This document shows, one piece after another, positions 16,852 to 24,662 of a stretch of DNA of 64,000 bases. How positions within the stretch are numbered: position 1 is the stretch's first letter; each line of letters begins with the position of its first letter. The DNA comes from Archangium primigenium (lineage in GTDB: Bacteria > Myxococcota > Myxococcia > Myxococcales > Myxococcaceae), in the NCBI RefSeq assembly GCF_016904885.1, contig NZ_JADWYI010000001.1, positions 6,510,001 to 6,574,000 on the forward strand, given 5' to 3'. Both the position numbers and the translations under genes were made by a program. Under the pieces are notes generated by a model. It was given only the letters and a program-made list of their open reading frames with translations, did not search any database and had not been told where the DNA came from.

Positions 16852-16867
16852 TGGCACGCACGTTGCT
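16852..16867 (+). promoter_or_regulatory. Sigma-54 promoter of the RpoH-type sigma gene
   Basis: TGGCACG-CACG-TTGCT is a perfect match to the TGGCACGN4TTGCW consensus. Transcription would begin about 11 bases downstream, leaving a leader of roughly 80 bases before ATG 16960. The rest of the 372-base gap (16588-16959) is the likely enhancer region; a small inverted repeat GTAA-CGC-TTAC sits at 16767-16777, about 100 bases upstream of the start point. Confidence 0.8.
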
Positions 16868-16959
16868 CTACGCACCCCGCGTCCGGTGGTTGTTGGTCGG
16901 GAACGCGGAACAACCTCTTTTCATCGGCCTCCGCTCGGGAGGCCCTCGGGAGACACCCC

Positions 16960-17850
16960 ATGCAGCTCACCACGGAGCAGTCGTCCAACTCGGGCTCGCT
17001 GGCCATGTACCTCTCGGAGATCAACCAGTACTCGCTGCTGTCGGTCGACGAGGAGCAGGCCCTGGCGCGCCGCTTCCTCCAGGCGGACCTGGCCGCGGGA
17101 CACCGGCTGGTGACCTCCAATCTGCGCTTCGTCGTGAAGGTCGCCTACGAGTACCGCTCCTACGGCATCAAGATGTCCGACCTCATCCAGGAGGGGAACA
17201 TCGGCCTGATGAAGGCGGTGCAGAAGTTCGATCCCGACAAGGGCATCCGCCTCATCTCGTACGCGGTGTGGTGGATCCGCGCGTACATCCAGAACTACAT
17301 CCTCAAGAGCTGGAGCCTCGTGAAGCTCGGGACCACCCAGGCCCAGCGCAAGCTCTTCTTCTCGCTGGCCCGCACGCGGCGCGAACTGGAGAAGTTCGGC
17401 ACGCTGGACGGCTCGGTGGTCAACGTGGACGAGATCGCCCGCAAGCTCAACGTGAAGGCCACCGAGGTGCGCGAGATGGAGCAGCGCATGGGCGGGCGGG
17501 ATCTGTCGCTGGACGCGCCCATGGGCGAGGACGGGGGCAACAGCCACGTGGACTTCGTGGCGAGCGAGACCGCGCCGCAGGACGCCGAGTTCGCCGACAA
17601 GGAGGAGACGGGCCTCATCAACACGCGGGTGCGCACGGCGCTCATGCGGTTGGATCCCCGCGAGCGCTTCATCATCGAGCAGCGCGTGATGAACGAGCGC
17701 CCCATGACGCTCAAGGAGCTGGGCGAGCACTTCGGCTTCTCGCGCGAGCGCGCGCGCCAGCTGGAGATCCGCGCCAAGGACAAGCTCAAGTCGGAGCTGG
17801 CGGCGCTGATGGCCGAGGTGGACCCCGAGGCGACCGAGGCGGTGCAGTAG
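16960..17850 (+). CDS. RpoH-type (sigma-32 family) RNA polymerase sigma factor
   Basis: A sigma factor of 296 residues. Region 1.2/2.1 starts [21 protein letters not shown]; region 2 has [37 protein letters not shown] and [12 protein letters not shown]; region 4 has [22 protein letters not shown]. The stretch [15 protein letters not shown] matches the RpoH box region that distinguishes sigma-32 proteins from RpoD and RpoS. Length agrees with RpoH (about 285-300). Myxobacteria hold several such paralogs, some developmental (SigB/SigC type), so the heat-shock role is not assured and no symbol is given. Its promoter is sigma-54 dependent, which makes a two-step sigma cascade likely. Confidence 0.92.
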   Translation: MQLTTEQSSNSGSLAMYLSEINQYSLLSVDEEQALARRFLQADLAAGHRLVTSNLRFVVKVAYEYRSYGIKMSDLIQEGNIGLMKAVQKFDPDKGIRLISYAVWWIRAYIQNYILKSWSLVKLGTTQAQRKLFFSLARTRRELEKFGTLDGSVVNVDEIARKLNVKATEVREMEQRMGGRDLSLDAPMGEDGGNSHVDFVASETAPQDAEFADKEETGLINTRVRTALMRLDPRERFIIEQRVMNERPMTLKELGEHFGFSRERARQLEIRAKDKLKSELAALMAEVDPEATEAVQ

Positions 17851-17868
17851 TCTGCTACAAGGGCGCGG

Positions 17869-20277
17869 GTGAGCCACTCCCCGCCCCCCGTGCCCCATGT
17901 GCCCGCCACTGAATCTCCCGCCGAGCTGACGCCGCGGGGGCTCGTGCTGGGCTCGGTGCTGGGCATCGTGTTCGGCGCCGCGTCGGTCTTCATGTCGGTG
18001 AAGGTTGGCCTGACGGTGTCCGCCTCCATCCCGGTGGCGGTGCTGTCCATCGCCATCTTCCGCGCGTGGGGCCGCTCGAGCGTGCTGGAGAACACCATCG
18101 TGCAGACGGTGGGCTCGGCGGGCGAGTCGCTGGCGTTCGGCGTGGCGGCGGCGCTGCCGGCCCTGCTGCTGCTCGGCTACGACATCGACCTGTGGCATGC
18201 CTTCCTGGTGTCGGCGCTCGGCGGCGTGCTGGGGGTGCTGATGATGATCCCCTTGCGCGAGGGGCTCATCGTCCAGGAGCACGGCACGCTCACCTACCCC
18301 GAGGGCACCGCGGCGGCGGACGTGCTCATCGCGGGCGAGTCGGGCGGAACGAGCGCGCGCACCATCCTCTGGGGCTTCGCGGTGGGGGGGCTCTACAAGT
18401 TCGCCTACGCGGGGCTGCGCCTGTTCAAGGAGGTGGTGGGCATGCCCCTGAGCTGGGTGCGCACCACGGCGGCGGGCGTGAGCCAGCGCGTGGGCTACGC
18501 GGGCGGCTCGCTGTCCCTGGAGGTGAGTCCGGAGCTGTTGGGCGTGGGCTACATCATCGGCCCCAAGGTGGCGGGCATCACCTTCGCGGGCGGCGTGCTC
18601 AGCTACCTCATCCTCATCCCCCTCATCACCTTCATCGGCGCGGGCCTGGACACGCCCTTGTTGCGGCCGGACGGCCAGCTCATCCGGGACATGGATCCGG
18701 ACACGGTGCGCGACGCGTACGTGCTCTACATCGGCGCGGGCGCGGTGGCCACGGGCGGCCTGGTGAGCCTCGTGCGCTCGCTGCCCACGCTGCTGCGCGC
18801 CTTCCGGGGGGGCCTCGCCACGCTCCGGGCCTCGCGCCGCGCCCGGACGGACGTGCTCCACCTGCCCCGCACCGAGCGCGATTTGCCCCTGAGCGTGGTG
18901 CTCGTGGGCAGCGCCCTGCTGGTGCTCGCCATGTGGTGGGCCCCGCCCCTGCACATCAACCTGCTGTCCGCGCTGCTCATCGTCGTGTGTGGCTTCTTCT
19001 TCGTGACGGTGAGCGCGCGCGTCACCGGGGAGATCGGCTCCTCGTCCAACCCCATCTCCGGCATGGTGGTGGCGACGCTGCTGTTCACGTGCCTCGTCTA
19101 CCTGCTGCTCGGCTGGACGAGCGCCGAGGATCGCTTCATGGCGCTCACCACGGCGGCCATCGTGGGCATCGCGGCGTCCAACGGCGGCACCACGGCGCAG
19201 GATCTCAAGACGGCGTTCCTCGTGGGCGGCACCCCGAGGAGCCAGCAGGTGGCGCTCTTCGTGGGCGTGCTCACCAGCTCGCTGTTCATCGGCGGCGTGC
19301 TGGTGGTGCTCAACCGGGGCGCCACGGCCATCCTCCCCGAGCCCCACCCGGGCGAGCGCGTGAGCGTGCTGACGGAGGCGACGCGCACGCAGCAGCGCTA
19401 CCCCTGGGCGGTGTCGGCCGAGTCCCTGGCGGCGCGGGGCGTGACGGCCGAGCAGCTCAAGGGCCCCTTGTGGCGGCAGGGCCTGGAGCTGGGCGCGGCG
19501 CCCAACGGGTGGGAGCTGCGCGGCTGGACGCCGCTGCGGGTGGAGGACGTCGCGGACACGGACGTGCGCCTGCCCTCGGGCGAGAGCGTGAAGGTGGCGG
19601 CGCTGGGCGCGGTGCGCCAGGCGCCCGAGCGCGTCTGGCGCGTGGGGCACGTGCGGGGCGCCGACACCTCGGTGCCGCCGGGCACCTACCTGGTGGACGA
19701 GGCCGAGCGCATCCAATACGTGGTGGACCCCGGCATTGGCGGCCGCGTCACCAGCTACGAGGGCCAGCCGCTCACCCGCTACCCGGCGCCCAAGGCGCAG
19801 CTCTTCGCGCTCATCATCGACGGCATCCTCACGCACAAGCTGCCGTGGGACCTGGTGCTGGTGGGCGTCTTCATCTCGCTGATGCTGGAGCTGTGCGGGG
19901 TGTCCTCGCTGCCCTTCGCGGTGGGCGTGTACCTGCCCTTGTCCAGCAGCGCGCCCATCTTCGTGGGCGGCCTGGTGCGCGCGCTCGCGGACCGGGCCCG
20001 GGGTGGCGCCACCGCTGGAACGGAGAGCGAGTCCGACTTCTCCCCGGGCAGCCTCCTGTCCTCGGGCTACATCGCCGGCGGCGCCATCGCGGGCGTGCTC
20101 ATCGCGGGCGTGGAGATCGCGAGCAATGGGGCCTGGACCCGCGCCCTGGACATCCCCGGCTGGCTGGGGGACACGGCGCTCGCGCACCTCTTCCAGGAGT
20201 CGGATGCCTGGGGCCTGGCCGTCTTCACCGCGCTCACCCTGGGGCTGCTCGTCACCGCCCTGCGGCGGCGGGCCTGA
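17869..20277 (+). CDS. OPT-family oligopeptide transporter
   Basis: A protein of 802 residues with about 14 or more membrane helices. OPT signatures are seen: ELTPRGLVLGSVLGIVFGAA, NTIVQTVGSAGESLAFGV near residue 80, LTYPEGTAAADVLIAGE near residue 145 and the C-terminal SSLPFAVGVYLPLSSSAP. The middle has a hydrophilic insertion of about 170 residues (roughly 500-670) that contains no recognised domain. OPT carriers import oligopeptides or metal chelates by proton symport. The start is GTG 17869, 18 bases after the sigma-factor stop, so the two genes may be co-transcribed although no strong ribosome site is present. Confidence 0.88.
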   Translation: MSHSPPPVPHVPATESPAELTPRGLVLGSVLGIVFGAASVFMSVKVGLTVSASIPVAVLSIAIFRAWGRSSVLENTIVQTVGSAGESLAFGVAAALPALLLLGYDIDLWHAFLVSALGGVLGVLMMIPLREGLIVQEHGTLTYPEGTAAADVLIAGESGGTSARTILWGFAVGGLYKFAYAGLRLFKEVVGMPLSWVRTTAAGVSQRVGYAGGSLSLEVSPELLGVGYIIGPKVAGITFAGGVLSYLILIPLITFIGAGLDTPLLRPDGQLIRDMDPDTVRDAYVLYIGAGAVATGGLVSLVRSLPTLLRAFRGGLATLRASRRARTDVLHLPRTERDLPLSVVLVGSALLVLAMWWAPPLHINLLSALLIVVCGFFFVTVSARVTGEIGSSSNPISGMVVATLLFTCLVYLLLGWTSAEDRFMALTTAAIVGIAASNGGTTAQDLKTAFLVGGTPRSQQVALFVGVLTSSLFIGGVLVVLNRGATAILPEPHPGERVSVLTEATRTQQRYPWAVSAESLAARGVTAEQLKGPLWRQGLELGAAPNGWELRGWTPLRVEDVADTDVRLPSGESVKVAALGAVRQAPERVWRVGHVRGADTSVPPGTYLVDEAERIQYVVDPGIGGRVTSYEGQPLTRYPAPKAQLFALIIDGILTHKLPWDLVLVGVFISLMLELCGVSSLPFAVGVYLPLSSSAPIFVGGLVRALADRARGGATAGTESESDFSPGSLLSSGYIAGGAIAGVLIAGVEIASNGAWTRALDIPGWLGDTALAHLFQESDAWGLAVFTALTLGLLVTALRRRA

Positions 20278-20304
20278 ACACGCCCACGGTCCCGTCATTG
20301 CCGC

Positions 20305-20320
20305 CCTGGCAAGAGCCAGG
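20305..20320. terminator. Short hairpin between convergent genes
   Basis: CCTGGC-AAGA-GCCAGG forms a six-bp stem with a four-base loop between the stops of the OPT transporter (plus) and the pentapeptide-like gene (minus). It could serve both strands; no T tract. Confidence 0.45.
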
Positions 20321-20322
20321 CG

Positions 20323-20883
20323 CTACATGAAGATCCCAGGCGCCCGCTCCAGCGCCACACGCAACGCCTCGACCGTCGTGTCCATCTTCTCGGCCATGGA
20401 GGGCGCGTGCCACGTTTCCGCGACCGTGCCCTTGGGATTCTTCGCGAGTCCTTCAACGAGGAGCCCGACTTGACCGGGCCACTCTCGGCGAGCCAGTTCC
20501 TCCGCGCGCCCGATGGGGTCCATGAAGGTGAAGCACGGCCAGCGCGGAAGGTGAATGGTGCGCATGTCGCAGTTGAAGAAGCGGCAGCCATTGAGGCGGG
20601 CTTCCGAGAAGTCGCAGTCCTCGATGCCGCCGTGCGTCCGCGTGTCGTCCCCCTCCACGCGGAAACCGAAATCGTTTCCGCTGAAGCGTCCCTTGAAGCT
20701 GCATCCCTTCAACCCCAGGGACGTCCAAGGCAGCGTCTTCAGTTCGCCCTTCGCCTGGAGGGTACAGTCGATCAGCTTCCCCGACACCAGGTGAAGCCAC
20801 CGCGCCGAAACGCCGAGAATCAGCGTACAGCCCCTGAGCGTGACGTTCGGCCCGAGCCAATAGATGGCCGTCTTGTCCGTCAA
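20323..20883 (-). CDS. Pentapeptide-like beta-helix protein
   Basis: A protein of 186 residues. The first 120 show irregular five-residue repeats with alternating small or hydrophobic centres (LRGCTLILGVS; LKGCSFKGRFSGNDFGFRV; IEDCDFSEARLNGCRFFNCD), as in pentapeptide-repeat beta-helices. The last 60 are helical. TTG 20883 opens the frame as listed, but the frame runs on upstream with PRQRAKLKRLE directly into an inverted repeat at 20904-20918, so the natural N-terminus may have been cut by a transposition event. The only neighbours on the island are mobile-element remnants. Pentapeptide proteins can be immunity or structural proteins; nothing here decides. Confidence 0.6.
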   Translation of the reverse strand: MTDKTAIYWLGPNVTLRGCTLILGVSARWLHLVSGKLIDCTLQAKGELKTLPWTSLGLKGCSFKGRFSGNDFGFRVEGDDTRTHGGIEDCDFSEARLNGCRFFNCDMRTIHLPRWPCFTFMDPIGRAEELARREWPGQVGLLVEGLAKNPKGTVAETWHAPSMAEKMDTTVEALRVALERAPGIFM

Positions 20884-20903
20884 CTCCAGCCGCTTGAGCT
20901 TGG

Positions 20904-21025
20904 CCCGCTGACGTGGCTCTCCCGCACTTCATGTGCTTCGAAAAGGCAAGCAGGCAGGCGCTCTCGGGCAACCGGCCAACCGCACGCGGGATGCACACAA
21001 ACCGCAGGATAGCCACGTCAGCGGG
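20904..21025. repeat. 15-bp perfect inverted repeat enclosing 92 bases
   Basis: CCCGCTGACGTGGCT (20904-20918) is the exact reverse complement of AGCCACGTCAGCGGG (21011-21025). The 92 bases between have no gene. A third, imperfect copy (13 of 15) is at 22761-22775. The element lies between the pentapeptide-like gene and the IS630 remnant and looks like a small non-autonomous mobile element or the scar of an inversion. No target-site duplication was found. Confidence 0.6.
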
Positions 21026-21027
21026 TC

Positions 21028-21312
21028 ATGCCCATCGTCCTGATGGACAACCTAAGCGCACACATGGTGCGCGGCGTGCGCCAGGCGATTGACGCGGTGG
21101 GCGCCCGCGTAGTGTACCTGCCCACATACAGCCCGGACTTCAACCCCATCGAACTGTGGCGAACCTCAAGCGCCACCCCGGCAGACTCGGGCCTCGTGCT
21201 CTGGCCGAACTGGCTCGGGCTGTGCGGCGGCTCCGCGCCGCGATGCCCCTGTCCAAGCTGTCCGCCTAGTTTCGCCGCTGCCTTTCCTCAGTTCAACTGG
21301 GACTTGCGTTAA
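21028..21312 (+). pseudogene. IS630-family transposase remnant (3' part, frameshifted)
   Basis: The frame reads MPIVLMDNLSAHMVRG then VVYLPTYSPDFNPIELW, the DDE-domain C-terminal half of IS630/Tc1-like transposases, including the D of MDN and the E of NPIE. After the W near 21161 the similarity jumps frame to ANLKRHPGRLGPRALAELAR and on to MPLSKLSA, where a TAG (21267-21269) stands where a Trp codon (TGG) would be expected before FRRC. So there is at least one indel and one nonsense change. The 5' half of the gene and both IS ends are missing. The element cannot be active. Confidence 0.8.
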
Positions 21313-21318
21313 GAACAT

Positions 21319-22470
21319 TTAACTAAAATCCGTTACGACACCTGTCAGAGGAATCTCTTTGAGGGTAAAATCTTGCGCCCCGCGTTCTCGGCGAAATCGT
21401 TCCTTCAGCTTCTCGACGTCCGCCTTCGCGGCTGCCTTGAGCATCTCCCCTGAAAGACAGGCATCATAGCGATGCATGAGTTTTCTTGAATATGGCTTGG
21501 TTGCGTTGGAATCTAACTCTCTCAACTCGCCATGACCACCATCACCGTCCGGCACCCAGACCAGACAATAGAAAGCCCTCCGCCCTTGACCTTTCACGAA
21601 GAAGTTCAGGCGAAACTCTATCAGACCGCCGGGTAATGAGGCCGGTGTCACTGGCGGGCGACTTGCAATGGGAGGAAGGGGGCGTATTGGCACGGGAGGC
21701 AACGATTGCCCGACGGGCAGGGCAGGTTCACGCGATGACGTGCCCGCAGGTAGCGGCTCTGACCTGTGGGGCACCTTGCAGTCGGGAATCTTCAACTGCC
21801 GGGTCCTGTGCGCGAGCAGAGGCAGCTCGGATGTCCACCGCTCTCCGTGCCCGCCGTCCTGGCGCCCCAAAATGTCACGGGCGCTTACCTCAACCACGGG
21901 GGCTCCAAAGATGTCCCGCGAAACCCAGCTTTCATTCATACAGGGCTGCTGGGCGAAGATATCCAGCACTAACAGCATCTGGGAGCCGCGCAAGATGCGG
22001 ATATCAGGTTGTTGCGTCCCCACTCCTCGCTCGCGCATGACCACGCGATCCCCGGGCTGGAAGGTTAGCCGTAGCGCGGGGATACGAGCGACACTTTGTG
22101 CCTGTGATTCCACGCAGCGCGGGCATGGAGCTGCGACGGTAAGCGTTGCCACGCGCGCAACCCCCTTATCGAGGAAGTGCTTCAAATGCAGTAACGCGTT
22201 GAGATGGATAGCCTCTGATCCATCGACTGAGGTCAGTGGGCAGTTGGGGGCAGCCTCGTGGACGAAGGAGTCCGCCTTCTGTGTGCGCTTATGGACGATA
22301 AGCCGGTCTCCGCACCCGTAACACACATACCGGCACTTGCGACGCTCGGAAAGGGACTCCGGAGTGTCGGAGATGTGGATGCTCCGAAGTTCTCTATCCT
22401 CCGAGATGCAGGCCCACGAAACCTGGACTTCGCTGCTGGAACGCCACTGCATGAGTACCTCCAGCCTCAC
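21319..22470 (-). CDS. CoiA-like competence/nuclease-domain protein
   Basis: A protein of 383 residues. The N-terminal third has CYGCGDRLIVHKRTQKADSF followed by VHEAAPNCPLTSVDGSEAIH and NALLHLKHFL. This C-x2-C, His, Cys and E-x2-H layout is that of the CoiA-like family (zinc-binding N-terminus joined to a PD-(D/E)xK nuclease fold). A possible nuclease core follows: QQPDIRILRGSQMLLVLDIF near residue 150, with PD and D-x-F in the right order but Lys replaced by Phe. A Pro-rich linker (residues 250-280) leads to a C-terminal domain I do not recognise. Codon use is less GC-rich than in the flanking core genes, fitting its place on the island. Function in DNA uptake is inferred from the fold only. 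Confidence 0.55.
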   Translation of the reverse strand: MRLEVLMQWRSSSEVQVSWACISEDRELRSIHISDTPESLSERRKCRYVCYGCGDRLIVHKRTQKADSFVHEAAPNCPLTSVDGSEAIHLNALLHLKHFLDKGVARVATLTVAAPCPRCVESQAQSVARIPALRLTFQPGDRVVMRERGVGTQQPDIRILRGSQMLLVLDIFAQQPCMNESWVSRDIFGAPVVEVSARDILGRQDGGHGERWTSELPLLAHRTRQLKIPDCKVPHRSEPLPAGTSSREPALPVGQSLPPVPIRPLPPIASRPPVTPASLPGGLIEFRLNFFVKGQGRRAFYCLVWVPDGDGGHGELRELDSNATKPYSRKLMHRYDACLSGEMLKAAAKADVEKLKERFRRERGAQDFTLKEIPLTGVVTDFS

Positions 22471-22570
22471 GGCTCAGTGGAAGACATCAAAGGAGTCGTG
22501 TGGATGACGCGTCCGTGACCCAAGACCTGTGAAACCACCGGAACAGCCGTCTCGCTAGTCCCAGTAACTA

Positions 22571-22760
22571 CGGCAGACACATGAGGCCCGACCATTCGGC
22601 GTTCCTCTTCACCAGACCCTCCCTCACCGTATAGGCGAGGATGTAGCGCAGCCGCCCCACCAACTCCGTGTCGTCCAGCACCGACTCCGCTGAGTAGCCC
22701 CTCTCCCAAACGCAGCCACTCTAGTCCACCAACCGCATCGTGCACACAAAGTACGGGAGA
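22571..22760 (-). pseudogene. REP-associated (Y1-type) transposase remnant
   Basis: Read on the minus strand, one frame gives ALPYFVCTMRLVD, a stop, then SGCVWERGYSAESVL and ELVGRLRYILAYTVREGLV followed by KRNAEWSGL. The last part matches the IS200-like/REP-associated tyrosine transposase pattern of R.RYIL.N...EGLV.R...WP. The N-terminal catalytic HUH part is absent and a TAG interrupts the frame. The remainder of the gap 22471-22863 shows nothing coding. Confidence 0.5.
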
Positions 22761-22863
22761 GCCGCTGACGTGGATCAGTTCCACGCCCTTGGTGCATGGT
22801 CTCGTCCGTCCGTGCGGACTCTGGACGAACCACAACACCACGCGCTAAGTCACCTACGCAGCT

Positions 22864-23487
22864 ATGACCCAACGAAACAGGCGGCAGTGGGCACGCGCAT
22901 TTCTCAGCGCCAGGCAACAGGGGATTTCCAAGGCGGCAATCTTCCTCTTCTCGCTGGAGGTCTCGCACAAGACGGGTCTCCTCGGGCCGATACTCGTGGC
23001 CTGCCAGATTGCCCGGCGTCGTGAGCGAGCGCCTGGGCGGGACGTGGTGCGTGTCCGGCAGATGATCCGGCTCATAGCCCCGCGCGCTCTGTCGGCTTGC
23101 TGGGTGCCCTGGTGGCTCAGCGTGTGGCCCCCACGCGTGCTCGGCCTACTGGCCGTGGTCCTGTCCGTGACGTTTGTCGTAGCCCGTGTCGAGCGCCCCA
23201 GTGCGTCCGCGCCTCCCCCCACCCGCCTACTGCTGGAGGAACCGCCGACTGACTGGCTGACCCGTGACGGGGGCGGTGGCGTCGCGGTCCCCATGCCGTC
23301 GAGGCGCCTCGACAAGCAGCAGGCCCCGCCGTGCGCGCCAGAGCCGTCCGGAGAGGTGAACATCAACGGCGGCTGCTGGATGGGTGTCGTACGAAGGCCC
23401 CCGTGCGGCCAGTTCTACGAGCACGGGGGCCGGTGCTACGTACCGGTGCGCGAGTCGCCTCGCTCACCTACGAGCGTGGAGTTATAG
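22864..23487 (+). CDS. Membrane protein resembling the tail of a myxobacterial kinase
   Basis: The frame gives 207 residues; an internal ATG at 23062 would give a 141-residue form. One membrane helix (RVLGLLAVVLSVTFVVARV) near residue 92 is followed by a Pro-rich region and the C-terminal module APPCAPEPSGEVNINGGCW, PPCGQFYEHGGRCYVPV. Paired Cys residues around NGGCW and GRCYVPV are typical of the extracytoplasmic tails of many myxobacterial Ser/Thr kinases, from memory of such proteins. No kinase domain precedes it; the residues before the helix do not resemble a C-lobe clearly. It may be a decayed 3' fragment or a free-standing envelope protein. Confidence 0.5.
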   Translation: MTQRNRRQWARAFLSARQQGISKAAIFLFSLEVSHKTGLLGPILVACQIARRRERAPGRDVVRVRQMIRLIAPRALSACWVPWWLSVWPPRVLGLLAVVLSVTFVVARVERPSASAPPPTRLLLEEPPTDWLTRDGGGGVAVPMPSRRLDKQQAPPCAPEPSGEVNINGGCWMGVVRRPPCGQFYEHGGRCYVPVRESPRSPTSVEL

Positions 23488-23506
23488 CCGCCGTGCTTGA
23501 TGATGA

Positions 23507-23746
23507 GCATGTCAGCTCGAGATCTTCAATCCATCGAGCGAGCCGCGGAAGTCCATGCTGGGGAAGCCCAAACCCAAGCCCGTAAGGTCCGATCCCGGCA
23601 CGCCCACCTGAAATGGGTTCCATCAATACATTCCCGCGACGCGCGAACTCATGACATGGACTCAGCGTCAGGGCGAATGGAGGAAGACGGCTCATGGCAT
23701 CGTCCAATGGCTGGATGACCGTCGGTACCACATCGACGAGCGGTAG
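23507..23746 (+). pseudogene. Interrupted ORF, unknown product (stop at 23609)
   Basis: Between a stop at 23504 and TAG at 23744 one frame has good coding character: LGKPKPKPVRSDPGTPT, TGA (23609-23611), NGFHQYIPATRELMTWTQRQ and GEWRKTAHGIVQWLDDRRYH. The second half looks like a real C-terminus with balanced composition. The TGA and lack of a proper start suggest a gene fragment, perhaps the end of a toxin or immunity gene that stood before the lipoprotein. No similarity was recognised with certainty. Confidence 0.35.
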
Positions 23747-23785
23747 TGCTTGCCGTCTCCATCCCCCCTTGCACGCAGGCGCCTC

Positions 23786-24511
23786 ATGTCCTCCAGAGCG
23801 TTGATCTTCGCGGGCGCCCTCGTGCTCGTGAGTTGCGTCCGGATGCCCCAACGGTTCATTGCTCCGACGGAGAACGACACGTCGGTCATCTTCCCGCTAT
23901 CGATCGGCCGGGCGCTTGTCGAGGTGGATGCGCGGCAAGCCACGTATGACCTGGAGGGTGACGTGCTTCAGGCACTCATGATCGCCGGCAACGACTACCT
24001 CCCCTTGGGCGTCGCGCCTTCGTCCTGCTCGACCCGACTCGACTCCCTCGACTACCGGTTCACCCGTCGAGACAACATCATCTTCGTCTACGTGAACGAG
24101 GACTTCGCTCGCTGTGGCGATGACACCCTCCGCCCCATCCACTCGGGCGCGAAGTACGCGATCCACACGGATGGACGCATCCTCCGTCGCATGATCGACG
24201 GGGTCGACGACGATCACACGGTCTGGCGTCTTGGCACTTCCGACGGGGGAACCGTCACCGTCGTCACGGAGCCTGGCGTGCTTCCCGATCCCAGTCACCT
24301 GGATGCACCCGACAGTGGCGTCCTGAAGGTCGTCACGGAGCCCGTAGACATGCCCGGAGTGCTCGTCATCGAGCGGCTGGAGGCGTTTCAACCCGCCCCC
24401 GAGGGACCCGAGAACGCGCTGGGGGCCTCCTCGATGCCGTTCGATGCCGGGACAGGGAGCGTGGATGGAGGCACCACCGGGGCGCCGGACGCCACGTCCC
24501 TGGAGCCGTGA
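23786..24511 (+). CDS. Lipoprotein of unknown function
   Basis: A protein of 241 residues with signal sequence MSSRALIFAGALVLVSC; LVSC is a lipobox-like site with Cys at 17. The mature part has a beta-rich core (ATYDLEGDVLQALMIAGND; RRDNIIFVYVNEDFARCGDD; YAIHTDGRILRRMIDG) and a low-complexity Pro/Asp/Gly tail. ATG 23786 is chosen because the signal peptide begins there. Myxobacterial Sit loci (sitBAI) combine a lipoprotein with a lipoprotein toxin and immunity protein; this gene behind a broken ORF could be a relic of such a cassette, but no toxin domain is seen and the idea is weakly supported. Confidence 0.6.
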   Translation: MSSRALIFAGALVLVSCVRMPQRFIAPTENDTSVIFPLSIGRALVEVDARQATYDLEGDVLQALMIAGNDYLPLGVAPSSCSTRLDSLDYRFTRRDNIIFVYVNEDFARCGDDTLRPIHSGAKYAIHTDGRILRRMIDGVDDDHTVWRLGTSDGGTVTVVTEPGVLPDPSHLDAPDSGVLKVVTEPVDMPGVLVIERLEAFQPAPEGPENALGASSMPFDAGTGSVDGGTTGAPDATSLEP

Positions 24512-24662
24512 CTTGGCGTGCACCCCCGGCGCCCGAAACCCGACTTCCCAGGAAGGCCTGACGACAAGGCGGGCCGCCGGGTCCTTTGGGAGAGAGGCTG
24601 GACGGGAGAAATCGGGGTAGACTGGGCCTCCCCCATCCCCCACCCGCAGCCCTCAGGACTTC

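Noticed and set aside
16921-20298. Long minus-strand open frame over the sigma factor and OPT genes
   Set aside because: Antisense shadow with His/Gln/Arg-rich sequence; both plus-strand genes have strong family motifs.
23609-23611. In-frame TGA as selenocysteine codon, given selA in the window
   Set aside because: The frame lacks a proper start and lies among pseudogenes, and no known selenoprotein motif or hairpin follows; a nonsense mutation is simpler.
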